From NCBI RefSeq assembly GCF_008642375.1, contig NZ_CP029194.1, positions 8,302,501 through 8,366,500 of the forward strand: a stretch of 64,000 nucleotides of DNA. Direction: 5' to 3'. The notes below the pieces were generated by a model. The model did not search any database and had not been told where the DNA came from. It saw only the letters and a program-made list of their open reading frames with translations. Shown here one piece after another: positions 33,106 through 41,132 of the stretch. The translations under genes and the position numbers were made by a program. Every line of letters starts with the position of its first letter. Within the stretch, counting starts at the first letter, position 1. Source of the DNA: Streptomyces venezuelae. GTDB taxonomy: Bacteria > Actinomycetota > Actinomycetes > Streptomycetales > Streptomycetaceae.

Positions 33106-33588
33106 ATGGATCATGATCTCGGATGTGGCGCTGAGGCGGCCGAAGCGGGTGCGGAGTACGTCGCATTGGTGTCGCTGGTCGAGCGGTCGGTGCGGGCGGG
33201 GGCGGGGGAGAGGGTTGTGGCCGTGCCGGTGGCCTGCCGGTTGTGCGGCTCGGACGGTGTGGACGAGTTCGAGGTGTGGGCGGGGGACTGCTACTGCGTC
33301 GGCTGCCTCATAGCGATCGGGGTGTGGCACGGGGACGACCCGGCGACGTTTCCCTCGGAGGTGCTTTCCTTTCCCTGGCGACTCGTACCGTCCGTGACCC
33401 CGCTTCCTTCGCTGTCGTCCGGGGACTACTTCAGATGCTCCGACGGAACCATGGTGTTCCAGGTGGCTGTTGCCATGGTGCTCGGCCAGGACGACATGGC
33501 GCGGCGCGTCTCTGTCGGCCTCCGGTGCTCGGAGCACGGCGGAATGTACTTGTACATCGACAACGCGCATGTGGAGCCGAGCGAATAG
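33106..33588 (+). CDS. Hypothetical protein with cysteine-rich zinc-ribbon-like segment
   Basis: The 160-residue product has C-R-L-C and, after ~18 residues, CYCVGC, a spacing that could bind zinc. The rest has no known motif. ATG 33106 directly follows GAGGA. There is no signal peptide or membrane helix. It lies divergently from the FAD monooxygenase. Confidence 0.45.
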   Translation: MDHDLGCGAEAAEAGAEYVALVSLVERSVRAGAGERVVAVPVACRLCGSDGVDEFEVWAGDCYCVGCLIAIGVWHGDDPATFPSEVLSFPWRLVPSVTPLPSLSSGDYFRCSDGTMVFQVAVAMVLGQDDMARRVSVGLRCSEHGGMYLYIDNAHVEPSE

Positions 33589-33746
33589 TCCGGCCGTTCC
33601 AAGGTGCCGCGGTCGGCGGGGCACACCGAGCGCGCCGGCGAACTGCCCCTTCAACACGAGGGGTTCCCGAGGGCCACTGGAGGGAGCACCCCCAACGGGT
33701 GTGAACCGCCACGCGGTGGGGGATCCGAGGCCTCAGGGGGGGACGC

Positions 33747-34628
33747 ATGAACGAAGAGGGCCGCAGTATCGGGGAGTTGCTCGAGGACGAGACCGTACGC
33801 GAGCGGCGCGGCGCGCTGCGCGGGCGGATCCGTGCCGCCGGGATCACCGTCCAGGACATCCTGTGCTGCGAGGACAGCTCCGGATTCCTCGGGCCCGGAC
33901 ACGCGGACGCGTACACCGTGGTCCTGGCCCGGTCCGGCGGCTACCTCCGCCGGATCGCCGGCGAGGAGTTCTTCGTCGACGCGAGCGGCGGATACCTCAC
34001 CCGGCCCGGCGACGAACACCGCGTCGCCCACCCGATCGGCCCCGGCGACCGGTCCACCGAGATCCGGCTCGGCGCCGAGCTGTTCGCCGACCGGTTCGAC
34101 GGCCCGCCGCTCTCCCGCCGCTTCACGGTCACCGGTGCCACCGACGTGCACCACCGCGCCCTCCTGGCCGCGGCACGGCGCGGGGCCGAGGACTTCGAAC
34201 TGGGGGAGCGGCTGCACCGCTTGCTCGACGACGTGGCCGCCTCCGCCGGACACTGGCGTACGGACACGAGCCGCCGCCCCGCCGCCGCCCGTGCCCACGC
34301 CAGGCTGGTCCGCGACGTCTGCGCCGTCCTGGCCGGCGGACCCCCGGGGCTCCTGCTCTCCCTGGAGGAGCTGGCCCGCGCGGTAGGCGCCTCGCCGCAC
34401 CATCTCAGCCGCGTCTTCCGCGCCGTCACCGGCACGACCCTCACGCACCACCGCAACGAGTTACGGCTGCGGGGCGTCCTGCACGCGCTGGAGGAGGGCG
34501 AGGGCGGCCTGCGCACCCTCGCGTACGCCTACGGGTTCGCCGATCAGGCCCATCTGACCCGGGTGTGCCGCAGCCATACGGGGTGCGTCCCCAGCGCCTT
34601 GAGGGGTGTTCTCGCGGATCGCGCATGA
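33747..34628 (+). CDS. AraC-family regulator with a TTA codon
   Basis: The 293-residue protein has an N-terminal cupin-like sensor domain (AYTVVLARSGGYLRRIAGEE, LTRPGDEHRVAHP) and a C-terminal AraC double HTH (about 205-290: SLEELARAVGASPHHLSRVF and LAYAYGFADQAHLTRVCRSH). AGGGGGGG lies before the ATG. Leu239 is TTA (34461-34463), so translation may need the bldA tRNA and be limited to development. The secreted peptidase gene starts 120 bases downstream on the same strand and may be its target. Confidence 0.85.
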   Translation: MNEEGRSIGELLEDETVRERRGALRGRIRAAGITVQDILCCEDSSGFLGPGHADAYTVVLARSGGYLRRIAGEEFFVDASGGYLTRPGDEHRVAHPIGPGDRSTEIRLGAELFADRFDGPPLSRRFTVTGATDVHHRALLAAARRGAEDFELGERLHRLLDDVAASAGHWRTDTSRRPAAARAHARLVRDVCAVLAGGPPGLLLSLEELARAVGASPHHLSRVFRAVTGTTLTHHRNELRLRGVLHALEEGEGGLRTLAYAYGFADQAHLTRVCRSHTGCVPSALRGVLADRA

Positions 34629-34747
34629 ATGTCCAACGCCCCGGTGCGGGGACCGCCGCAGACTGGCGGCGGCCGGAGCCCCGGCTGGTGCGGTGCTCCC
34701 CGCGGGTGGTGCACGGCGCTCCGTCTTCCTCGTGGGGGAACGTGACG

Positions 34748-36172
34748 ATGACCTTCCTGACCAGAGCCGGTACGGCAGCGGCGGCCGCCCTGACGGCCGT
34801 CGTGTGCGTGGGTTCCGCACCGGTGGCCGCCCCGGCCCCGTACCGCGTGATCCCGACCGGCCCGACCGCCATCACCGCCCCATCCGTCACGGCGCCAGGG
34901 CTCACCGATCCGCGCCCCTGCCCCGGGCAGACCGACGTGACCTGCGCCGATCTCACCGTGCCTCTCGACCGTACGGGCGCCGTGCCGGGGACCCTGAAGC
35001 TCCGGACCGCGGTCTTCGGCGCCGCCGACGCGCCCAAGGGGACGCTTCTCTTCCTCACCGGCGGCCCCGGCCAGCCGGGCGTCCCCTACGTCCAGCGGAT
35101 CCGCGAGCGGCTCCCCGAAGCCCTCGCCCAGTACCGGCTGGTGATGATCGACCAGCGCGGCACCGGCGAAGCGGCCGTCGACTGCCCGGGACTCCAGCGA
35201 GAAGTGGGCAGCAGCGACACCGTCGCGCCCACACCCGGCGCCGTCACCGCCTGCGCCGAAAGCCTCGGCGCGCAGCGGAACTTCTACACCACCGCCGACA
35301 CGGTCGCCGACCTGGAAGACCTGCGACGCGCCCTCGGCGTGGGATCCTGGACGCTCGACGGGGTCTCGTACGGCACGTTCACCGCCGGCCAGTACGCCCT
35401 GACCCATCCGCACCGGGTCCGCAAGCTCGTCCTCGACTCCGTCGTACCGCTCGACGGCGCCGGTGTGCTGTACGAGGACGCCCTCGGCCACTCCGCGCGG
35501 GTGCTCCGCACCGCCTGCCGCGAGCAGAGGTGCGGTTTCGACCCGGCGCGGGACCTCGCGACGGTCGTCCGGCGTGACGACAACGGGGTCGGCGTGTTCA
35601 ACCTGCTCGTCATCGCGAGCATCATCGACCCCAAGCTCGACAACCCCCGGTTCGGCATCCTCGCGGCCATCCACGCCTCCGCTTCCGGTGACCGGGCCCG
35701 CCTCGACGGCCTCGTCGCCGGGTTCTCCGCGCCGTCCGACGAACCGCCCGCGGAGTTCAGCTCCGGACTGCACGCGGCGACGCTCTGCGCCGACTCCCGA
35801 TGGCCGTGGGGCGATGCCTCCGCACCCGTCGAGGGACGGGAACGAGCCCTGAAGCGGGCCGTCCAAAGGATCCGGCCGTCGGCGGTGTGGCCCTTCGAGC
35901 GGGAGACGGCCGGCGCGCAGGGCATCCCGAAGACCTGCCTGCCCTGGCCCGCCTCCCGCCCCAACCAAGCCGCGCCTCGCCGCACGCTGAGGGTGCCGGT
36001 GCTGATCCTCGCCGGCGACCGGGACCTGTCGACGCCGGTGCGGTGGGCCCGCGACCTGGCGGCCGTGACCCCGAAGGCCGAACTCGTCGTCCTCGCCGGT
36101 GCCGGCCACTCCACCCAGAGCCGCAGCGACGGCGGAGCCCGAGCCGCCGAGGAGTTCCTGCTGCGCCGGTGA
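34748..36172 (+). CDS. Secreted S33-family peptidase (tripeptidyl aminopeptidase-like, SlpD/E type)
   Basis: The 474-residue protein has a Sec signal (MTFLTRAGTAAAAALTAVVC, ending near VAAPAP). The mature enzyme has FLTGGPGQPG (oxyanion), IDQRGTGEA, the nucleophile elbow GVSYGTF, acid in LILAGDRDLSTP and histidine in AGAGHSTQS. Streptomyces relatives remove tripeptides or residues from exported proteins. The paired cysteines typical of the family are present (CPGQTDVTC and others). ATG 34748 has GGGGGA eight bases upstream; GTG 34742 is a close alternative. It probably follows the AraC gene in a transcript. Confidence 0.85.
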   Translation: MTFLTRAGTAAAAALTAVVCVGSAPVAAPAPYRVIPTGPTAITAPSVTAPGLTDPRPCPGQTDVTCADLTVPLDRTGAVPGTLKLRTAVFGAADAPKGTLLFLTGGPGQPGVPYVQRIRERLPEALAQYRLVMIDQRGTGEAAVDCPGLQREVGSSDTVAPTPGAVTACAESLGAQRNFYTTADTVADLEDLRRALGVGSWTLDGVSYGTFTAGQYALTHPHRVRKLVLDSVVPLDGAGVLYEDALGHSARVLRTACREQRCGFDPARDLATVVRRDDNGVGVFNLLVIASIIDPKLDNPRFGILAAIHASASGDRARLDGLVAGFSAPSDEPPAEFSSGLHAATLCADSRWPWGDASAPVEGRERALKRAVQRIRPSAVWPFERETAGAQGIPKTCLPWPASRPNQAAPRRTLRVPVLILAGDRDLSTPVRWARDLAAVTPKAELVVLAGAGHSTQSRSDGGARAAEEFLLRR

Positions 36173-36249
36173 AGCCAGGTGACGGGGTCGGCGATCTCGC
36201 CGGCCCTCCGAGGAGGCCTCCGAGGAGGAGAGCGGCCCGGCCGTTTCCG

Positions 36250-37917
36250 TCAGCTCCGGTTCGCCTCCAGGGTGTCCTTGGCCACGAGAACGCCGTCGGA
36301 CCAGCAGAGCCGGTAGAGGTCGACGTCGTCCAGCAGGTCGCGGCCGGAGCGGTAGAACTCGCAGTCGGTACCCGGCGGCCGGGGTGCGGAACGGGCGTGG
36401 TCCGGCGGATACGGGAAGTCGCGAGCCGGCAGGAGAGGGCCGAGCTCGGCCCGGGGGCGTCCCGGCTCAAGGGCGTCGAACCGAGACGGCGGGAGTACGC
36501 CCGTCGTCAGCTGCCAGGCCAGGTACGCGGCGGCCGGGACGAAGAACGCCGCCGCGGCGACCGGAGCCGCGAACGCGGCAACGGTCCGGCGACGCGCGGC
36601 GCGCCGCACCGCGGAGAGCCGTTCGGCGGACTCCGGGGCGGCGCGGTGGTCGGTGTGCAGACCGCTCCTGGGAGCGGCCGGCGGCGTCAGAGGTACGGCC
36701 GGGGCTTGGTGGGGGAGGACGGCGACGACACGGAAGCCGCCCTGGTGCGGGCCGGTGTCCAAGGTGCCGCCGAGGACTGTCACCCGTTCCCGAAGCCCTG
36801 TCAGCCCCCGGCCACCGGTGGCGGGCGCCTCTTCGCCGGTCGGCCGGGTCCGCCCGTACTTCCTCACGGCGGCGGCGTTCACGATGCTCACGCGGGTGTG
36901 ACCGTCGGCGTGGTCGATTCCCACCGTCACGGCCCGGCCCGGGGCGTGCTTGACGGCGTTGGTGAGGGCTTCCTGCACCACCCGGTACATCCCGCGCTCG
37001 ACCATCGGTGGCAGCACGGGCACTGCTCCACGCTGCTCCCAGCTCACGGGAACCCCGGAGGCGGCGGCCCGGCCGAGGAGGCCCGCGACCGTGTCCTTGA
37101 CGGACGGCCCGCCCGTGCCTCCCGCCGCAGGCCCCGCCCCCGGTCCGGTCTCTGCTTCCCGTGGGCCGTGCGGGTCGTGCAGGACGGTGATCGTCTGCCG
37201 TAGCTGTTCGACGGCGTCGGCGATCGTCCCGCGCAGCTCGGCGAGGTCGGCGCGATCACGGTCGGTGAGGTCCGGGGAGAGCTCCAGGGCACCGGCGCGC
37301 AGGGCGACCAGACTCAGGGCATGGCCGAGTGAGTCGTGCATGTCGGCCGCGATGTCCGCACGCTCGGTCAGCGCCGCCCGCTCCGCCACGAGGTGCTGGC
37401 GCTCCTCCAGGCTCCGGGCCAACCTCCATCCTTCCCGCACGAGTTCACGCCGGCCGCGCCAGTGGCGTCCCGTCAGCCACGGCAGCAGGAGCGCGGCGGG
37501 TATCACCGAGAGGGTGTAGAACCACCACACGGCCGGCACCCGCAGCACGGCGCAGGCCGCGACGTCGACGCCCAGGCACACCGCGAGCACCACCAGCGGT
37601 CCCCGGGCAGGACCGACCCGCACACCGAGCAGACAGCTCAACGCGGCCAGCGACAGGACATGGGCGTTGGCCGGAGTCGCGGAATCGGCCAGGCCCAGTG
37701 CGCACAAGCCGTTGACGACGAACACCGCCACCGCCGGCCGACTGCGGGACAGCGGTACGGTCACCGCCAGCACGACGAGGGGGACCAGCAAGTCCACCAC
37801 CGGCGAGGAGGCCCCGCCCGCGTCCCGGAACCCGTACACGGTGGCGGTGGAGAGCACGGCCCACAGCACCGCGTCGACGAGGACGTGCCTGGCCGGGGGG
37901 ATGGGAGGGTGCCACAT
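36250..37917 (-). CDS. Sensor histidine kinase with an extra C-terminal membrane-anchored domain
   Basis: The 555-residue protein has four to five N-terminal transmembrane helices and a HisKA_3 dimerisation helix with the phospho-histidine in DIAADMHDSLGHALSLVALR. The HATPase domain has QEALTNAVKHA (N-box) and GGRGLTGLRERV (G-box). Unusually, about 160 residues follow: a Pro/Ala linker, a transmembrane helix (VAAAAFFVPAAAYLAWQL) and a tail with two cysteines (CEFYRSGRD, LYRLCWSDG), presumably outside the cell. Upstream in transcription are the ABC permease and ATPase, and the LuxR-type response regulator at 40083 is divergent; together they form one signalling/export module. The start at 37917 follows AAGGA by 13 bases. 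Confidence 0.8.
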   Translation of the reverse strand: MWHPPIPPARHVLVDAVLWAVLSTATVYGFRDAGGASSPVVDLLVPLVVLAVTVPLSRSRPAVAVFVVNGLCALGLADSATPANAHVLSLAALSCLLGVRVGPARGPLVVLAVCLGVDVAACAVLRVPAVWWFYTLSVIPAALLLPWLTGRHWRGRRELVREGWRLARSLEERQHLVAERAALTERADIAADMHDSLGHALSLVALRAGALELSPDLTDRDRADLAELRGTIADAVEQLRQTITVLHDPHGPREAETGPGAGPAAGGTGGPSVKDTVAGLLGRAAASGVPVSWEQRGAVPVLPPMVERGMYRVVQEALTNAVKHAPGRAVTVGIDHADGHTRVSIVNAAAVRKYGRTRPTGEEAPATGGRGLTGLRERVTVLGGTLDTGPHQGGFRVVAVLPHQAPAVPLTPPAAPRSGLHTDHRAAPESAERLSAVRRAARRRTVAAFAAPVAAAAFFVPAAAYLAWQLTTGVLPPSRFDALEPGRPRAELGPLLPARDFPYPPDHARSAPRPPGTDCEFYRSGRDLLDDVDLYRLCWSDGVLVAKDTLEANRS

Positions 37918-38048
37918 GAGCGTGGAGGTCCTTCCGGTCGGACGGCGTGACGTACTGACGTACTGACGTCGATTCTCCGGTCCCGGCCGCAGAGAGACGA
38001 AGGAGGGCACCCGCTGACAGTTGTCCGGCTTCCGGCTCCGACGTACCG

Positions 38049-38870
38049 TCAAGCGTCTCTGCGGCGCAGCACATACAGGCCGGTCAGGTGCGCCACCGCG
38101 CTCCACGCCGCCACGATGAGGACGGCCGACGCCGAGGAGTACGGGGCGTCGCCGGCGACGCGCAGGAAGTGGTCGCCCGCCCCGTACGGCAGAGCGTCGT
38201 TCACGGCCGCCAGAGCGTCGCTGCCCAGCCCCAGGAGCACGCTCGGCAGCGCCCACAGCAGTGAGACGAGGAGCGACAGCACGCCGGCCGGGTGCCGCGC
38301 GGCGAAAGCCACACCGACGGTGAGCACGGCCACGAGCGCCTGGTACACGCCGATCGCGACGATCTGAGCGACGGTCGTGCCGGCGTCGAACGACGCCCGG
38401 CCGTCGAACGCCACCCAGGCAACGCCCGTGCCCACAACCCCGAACACCACACCACCGACGTACGCGACCACCCCCGTCACCAGGGCCTTGGCCGCCTGAA
38501 CCCGATGCCGCCGCGGCACCCACAACAGGGAGGCGCGCACGGTCCCCGTCGAGTACTCGGAGGTCACCGCGACCGTGGCCAGGACGACGACGGCGAACTG
38601 CGTGACGACGACGGAGGCGGCCGCCGCGTTCCCCACGGGCTGGACCGTGTGTTCGTTGATGCGGGCGATCGAGGCGAAGTAGAAGGTGAACACGGCGGTG
38701 ACCGCGAGTCCCGCGAGAAGACAGAGGGAGGAGGCCCGGACGGACCACAGCTTGGTCCACTCGCATGCCACGGCCCCGGCGAATCCACCAGGCGTGCTCC
38801 GCCCCGGAGTCAGGTGATCCTCCGGAGGCAGAGCAGTAGCCCGCTCCTTGGTCGGCGTCGCATGGGTCAC
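38049..38870 (-). CDS. ABC transporter permease (ABC-2 type)
   Basis: The 273-residue protein has a short cytoplasmic N-terminus, then about six hydrophobic helices (SSLCLLAGLAVTAVFTFYF onward) and the VTSEYSTGTVRASLLW motif typical of ABC-2 permeases of drug or peptide-resistance exporters. GTG 38870 overlaps the ATPase stop as GTGA and has AAGGGA seven bases upstream, so the two genes are coupled. It pairs with the ATPase at 38867; the histidine kinase follows on the same strand. Confidence 0.85.
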   Translation of the reverse strand: MTHATPTKERATALPPEDHLTPGRSTPGGFAGAVACEWTKLWSVRASSLCLLAGLAVTAVFTFYFASIARINEHTVQPVGNAAAASVVVTQFAVVVLATVAVTSEYSTGTVRASLLWVPRRHRVQAAKALVTGVVAYVGGVVFGVVGTGVAWVAFDGRASFDAGTTVAQIVAIGVYQALVAVLTVGVAFAARHPAGVLSLLVSLLWALPSVLLGLGSDALAAVNDALPYGAGDHFLRVAGDAPYSSASAVLIVAAWSAVAHLTGLYVLRRRDA

Positions 38871-39814
38871 TGCTGTCCCTTCCCCTCGGTGGCGCCCGTG
38901 GCGCCCGACGCGTACTCGACGCTTCGTGCGGTCAAGTCCATGTACGCCTGCTCCAGCGAAACGACTTCGTCGCTCAGGGCGTGCAGCCGTACGCCGCAGT
39001 GGTGGGCGAGGTCGCCGACCTCGGCCGCACTCATGCCGCCCACGGCGAGCTCCCCCGACGCGGACGTCTTCACGCTCACATCGGCTGCCGCTGTCAGACA
39101 GCGGACGAGCGTGGACCGCTCTTCCGTGTCGGGCACCGTGGCCCGTGCCGAGGGAGGTGACGCGGCGGACAGGAACTCCGTCAGGGAGGAGTCGCTCAGC
39201 AGCCGGCCCCGGCCGATCACGACAAGATGATCGGCCGTCACCTGCATCTCGCTCATCAGGTGGCTGGAGAGAAACACGGTGCGCCCCTCAGCGGCCTGGT
39301 CCCGCACGAGCCGACGGATCCACTGCACCCCGTCGGGATCCAGGCCGTTGACGGGTTCGTCCAGGATCAGCACCGGAGGATCGCCGAGCAGAGCGCCCGC
39401 CACGCCCAGCCGCCCGCTCATGCCGAGTGAGTACGTTCCGGCCGGTCTGCGGGAGGCCGCGGCCAGACCCACCGCCTCCAGCACCTCGTCCACCCGCCGT
39501 ACCCGAATCCCGTTGGCTCGGGCCTGGGCGACCAGGTGCGCACGGCCGGAGCGCGCCGGGTGGACGGCTCGGGCGTCCAGCATCGCTCCGACCGCCCGCA
39601 ACGGTCGCCGCAGGTCCGCGTACGGCCGACCGGCGATCAGAGCCCGCCCGCGTGTGGGGTGGTCGAGACCCAGGATCATGCGCATCGTGGTGGACTTCCC
39701 GGCCCCGTTGGGGCCGAGGAAGCCGGTCACCCGGCCGGCGTGGACGTCGAACGTCAGGTCGTCCACGGCCGGCTTGTCGCCGTAGCGTTTGGTCAGTCCT
39801 CGGATGCTGATCAC
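38867..39814 (-). CDS. ABC transporter ATP-binding protein
   Basis: The 315-residue ATPase has Walker A GPNGAGKST, the Q/signature region (YSLGMSGRLG, a divergent LSGGQ), Walker B VLILDEPVNGLDPDG and the H-loop SSHLMSEM, followed by a C-terminal extension with a late VSLEQAYMDLT. This is the subfamily seen in antibiotic-resistance and lantibiotic-immunity exporters. GTG 39814 was chosen because GAGGGA lies six bases upstream. It is co-transcribed with the permease. Six tandem 12-bp repeats lie just upstream, between it and the divergent response regulator. Confidence 0.9.
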   Translation of the reverse strand: MISIRGLTKRYGDKPAVDDLTFDVHAGRVTGFLGPNGAGKSTTMRMILGLDHPTRGRALIAGRPYADLRRPLRAVGAMLDARAVHPARSGRAHLVAQARANGIRVRRVDEVLEAVGLAAASRRPAGTYSLGMSGRLGVAGALLGDPPVLILDEPVNGLDPDGVQWIRRLVRDQAAEGRTVFLSSHLMSEMQVTADHLVVIGRGRLLSDSSLTEFLSAASPPSARATVPDTEERSTLVRCLTAAADVSVKTSASGELAVGGMSAAEVGDLAHHCGVRLHALSDEVVSLEQAYMDLTARSVEYASGATGATEGKGQQ

Positions 39815-39861
39815 GAAATTCCCTCGCAATGGGTGAGAAGCCTCGGCGCACGGGCAAGGGC

Positions 39862-39933
39862 CGCGAAATCCGTCGCGAAACCCGTCGCGAAATCCGTCGC
39901 GAAACCCGTGGCGAAGCCCGCCACGATTCCCGT
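39862..39933. repeat. Six tandem 12-bp repeats in the divergent promoter region
   Basis: Units of CGCGAAA[T/C]CCGT start at 39862, 39874, 39886 and 39898; two more worn units follow at 39910 and 39922. The first four alternate exactly between CGCGAAATCCGT and CGCGAAACCCGT. They lie about 50 bases upstream of the ABC ATPase start and 150 bases upstream of the response-regulator start. They could be cooperative binding sites for the LuxR-type regulator. Confidence 0.75.
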
Positions 39934-40082
39934 ACGACAGCGACGCTACGAGCGCACGCGGCCGAGGCCCATGGGTCGAAAGGAAGGGGCATCCTGCCTT
40001 TCGTCGGGGGAGCGCTCAGTCCCCGGACGGAACCGCGAGGCACCGCCGGTGCGAGGCCGTGAGCCGGACGTAGGCTCCAGGC

Positions 40083-40763
40083 GTGGAAGAAACGACACCG
40101 AACGGCCGGCCCGTACGGGTCCTGGTGGCCGACGACGAGGCAATGGTCCGGGCGGGCGTACGCGCCATCCTGGCCCGCGACCCGCACGTCGACGTGGTCG
40201 CCGAGGCAGCCGACGGCAACGAGGCACTCGCGCTCACCCGTCTCCACCGGCCGGACGTGGTCCTGCTGGACATCCAGATGCCAGGCCTCGACGGGCTGAC
40301 GACGGTGGCCCGGCTCCGCCGAGAACCGGCAACCGTCGGTGTGATCATGCTGACGACCTTCGGGCAGGACGAGTACATCACCCGAGCACTCGAGGAAGGC
40401 GCCGACGGCTTCCTGCTCAAGGCGGACGACCCCAGAGAACTCCTCAACGGCGTACGGGCCGTCGGCGCCGGCGGCGCCTACCTCTCTCCCCGTGTCGCGG
40501 GCAGGGTCATCGCCGGAATGCGGGCGCACCGCACGGCGCATCCCCGCCGTTCCCTGGACAGACTCACGCAGCGGGAGCGCGACGTCCTGGCGGGGATCGC
40601 CGCGGGGCTGTCCAACGCGGAGATCGCGAGCCGGCTGCACCTCGTCGAAGGCACCGTGAAAGCACACGTCAGCGCCGTCCTGACAAAGCTGGACGCCCGC
40701 AACCGGGTGGAGGCGGCCATCGCCGCCCACGAGGCGGGCCTGACCCCACCGCGCCACGGCTGA
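40083..40763 (+). CDS. Response regulator, NarL/LuxR type
   Basis: The 226-residue protein has a receiver domain (VRVLVADDEAMVRAG; phospho-Asp in VVLLDIQMPG; T/K in LTTFG and FLLKADD) and a LuxR HTH (LTQRERDVLAGIAAGLSNAE, then IASRLHLVEGTVKAHVSAVL). The start is GTG 40083. Its cognate kinase is probably at 36250-37917, and the adjacent ABC exporter is a likely target through the 12-bp repeats. Confidence 0.9.
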   Translation: MEETTPNGRPVRVLVADDEAMVRAGVRAILARDPHVDVVAEAADGNEALALTRLHRPDVVLLDIQMPGLDGLTTVARLRREPATVGVIMLTTFGQDEYITRALEEGADGFLLKADDPRELLNGVRAVGAGGAYLSPRVAGRVIAGMRAHRTAHPRRSLDRLTQRERDVLAGIAAGLSNAEIASRLHLVEGTVKAHVSAVLTKLDARNRVEAAIAAHEAGLTPPRHG

Positions 40764-41132
40764 CGACCCGGTACGACGTTTCCGCGAGGGGGAGTCCGCA
40801 CGGTCGCCGGGCTGCGAGCTCCCTGGCTCCACCGTTGCGCAGCCCCGACCGAAGAGGCGGCGCAACTTGTCGGCACGAGGCGCCCCCGGTGCCGTCCTCC
40901 ACCCCGCCATTCGTCTCCCGCATCCATTCGTCCATGCTCCGCTCTGGAGCCACTGTGGACATCGTGGAGGGTTCTACGCGCATCACCCTCCAGATCGATG
41001 TAGTGGAAAACACCATCGGAAATGGCACTGCTTGGAGTTATGGCCACAACTGTTCGACGAGGAGCGAAATCCAGACCTTCCCAGGAGAGAATTCCGGACG
41101 CACTGTCCAAAAAAGATCCAGAGGAAAGATCC
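40764..41132. other. Intergenic region, AT-richer leader
   Basis: Nothing convincing is encoded here. The second half (about 40930-41120) is clearly less GC-rich than its surroundings and probably holds the promoter and leader of the lipoprotein gene at 41133. Confidence 0.5.

Noticed and set aside
39829..40062. A plus-strand frame containing a RE-repeat peptide
   Set aside because: It is simply the translation of the 12-bp repeats; codon bias is poor and it has no convincing start site.
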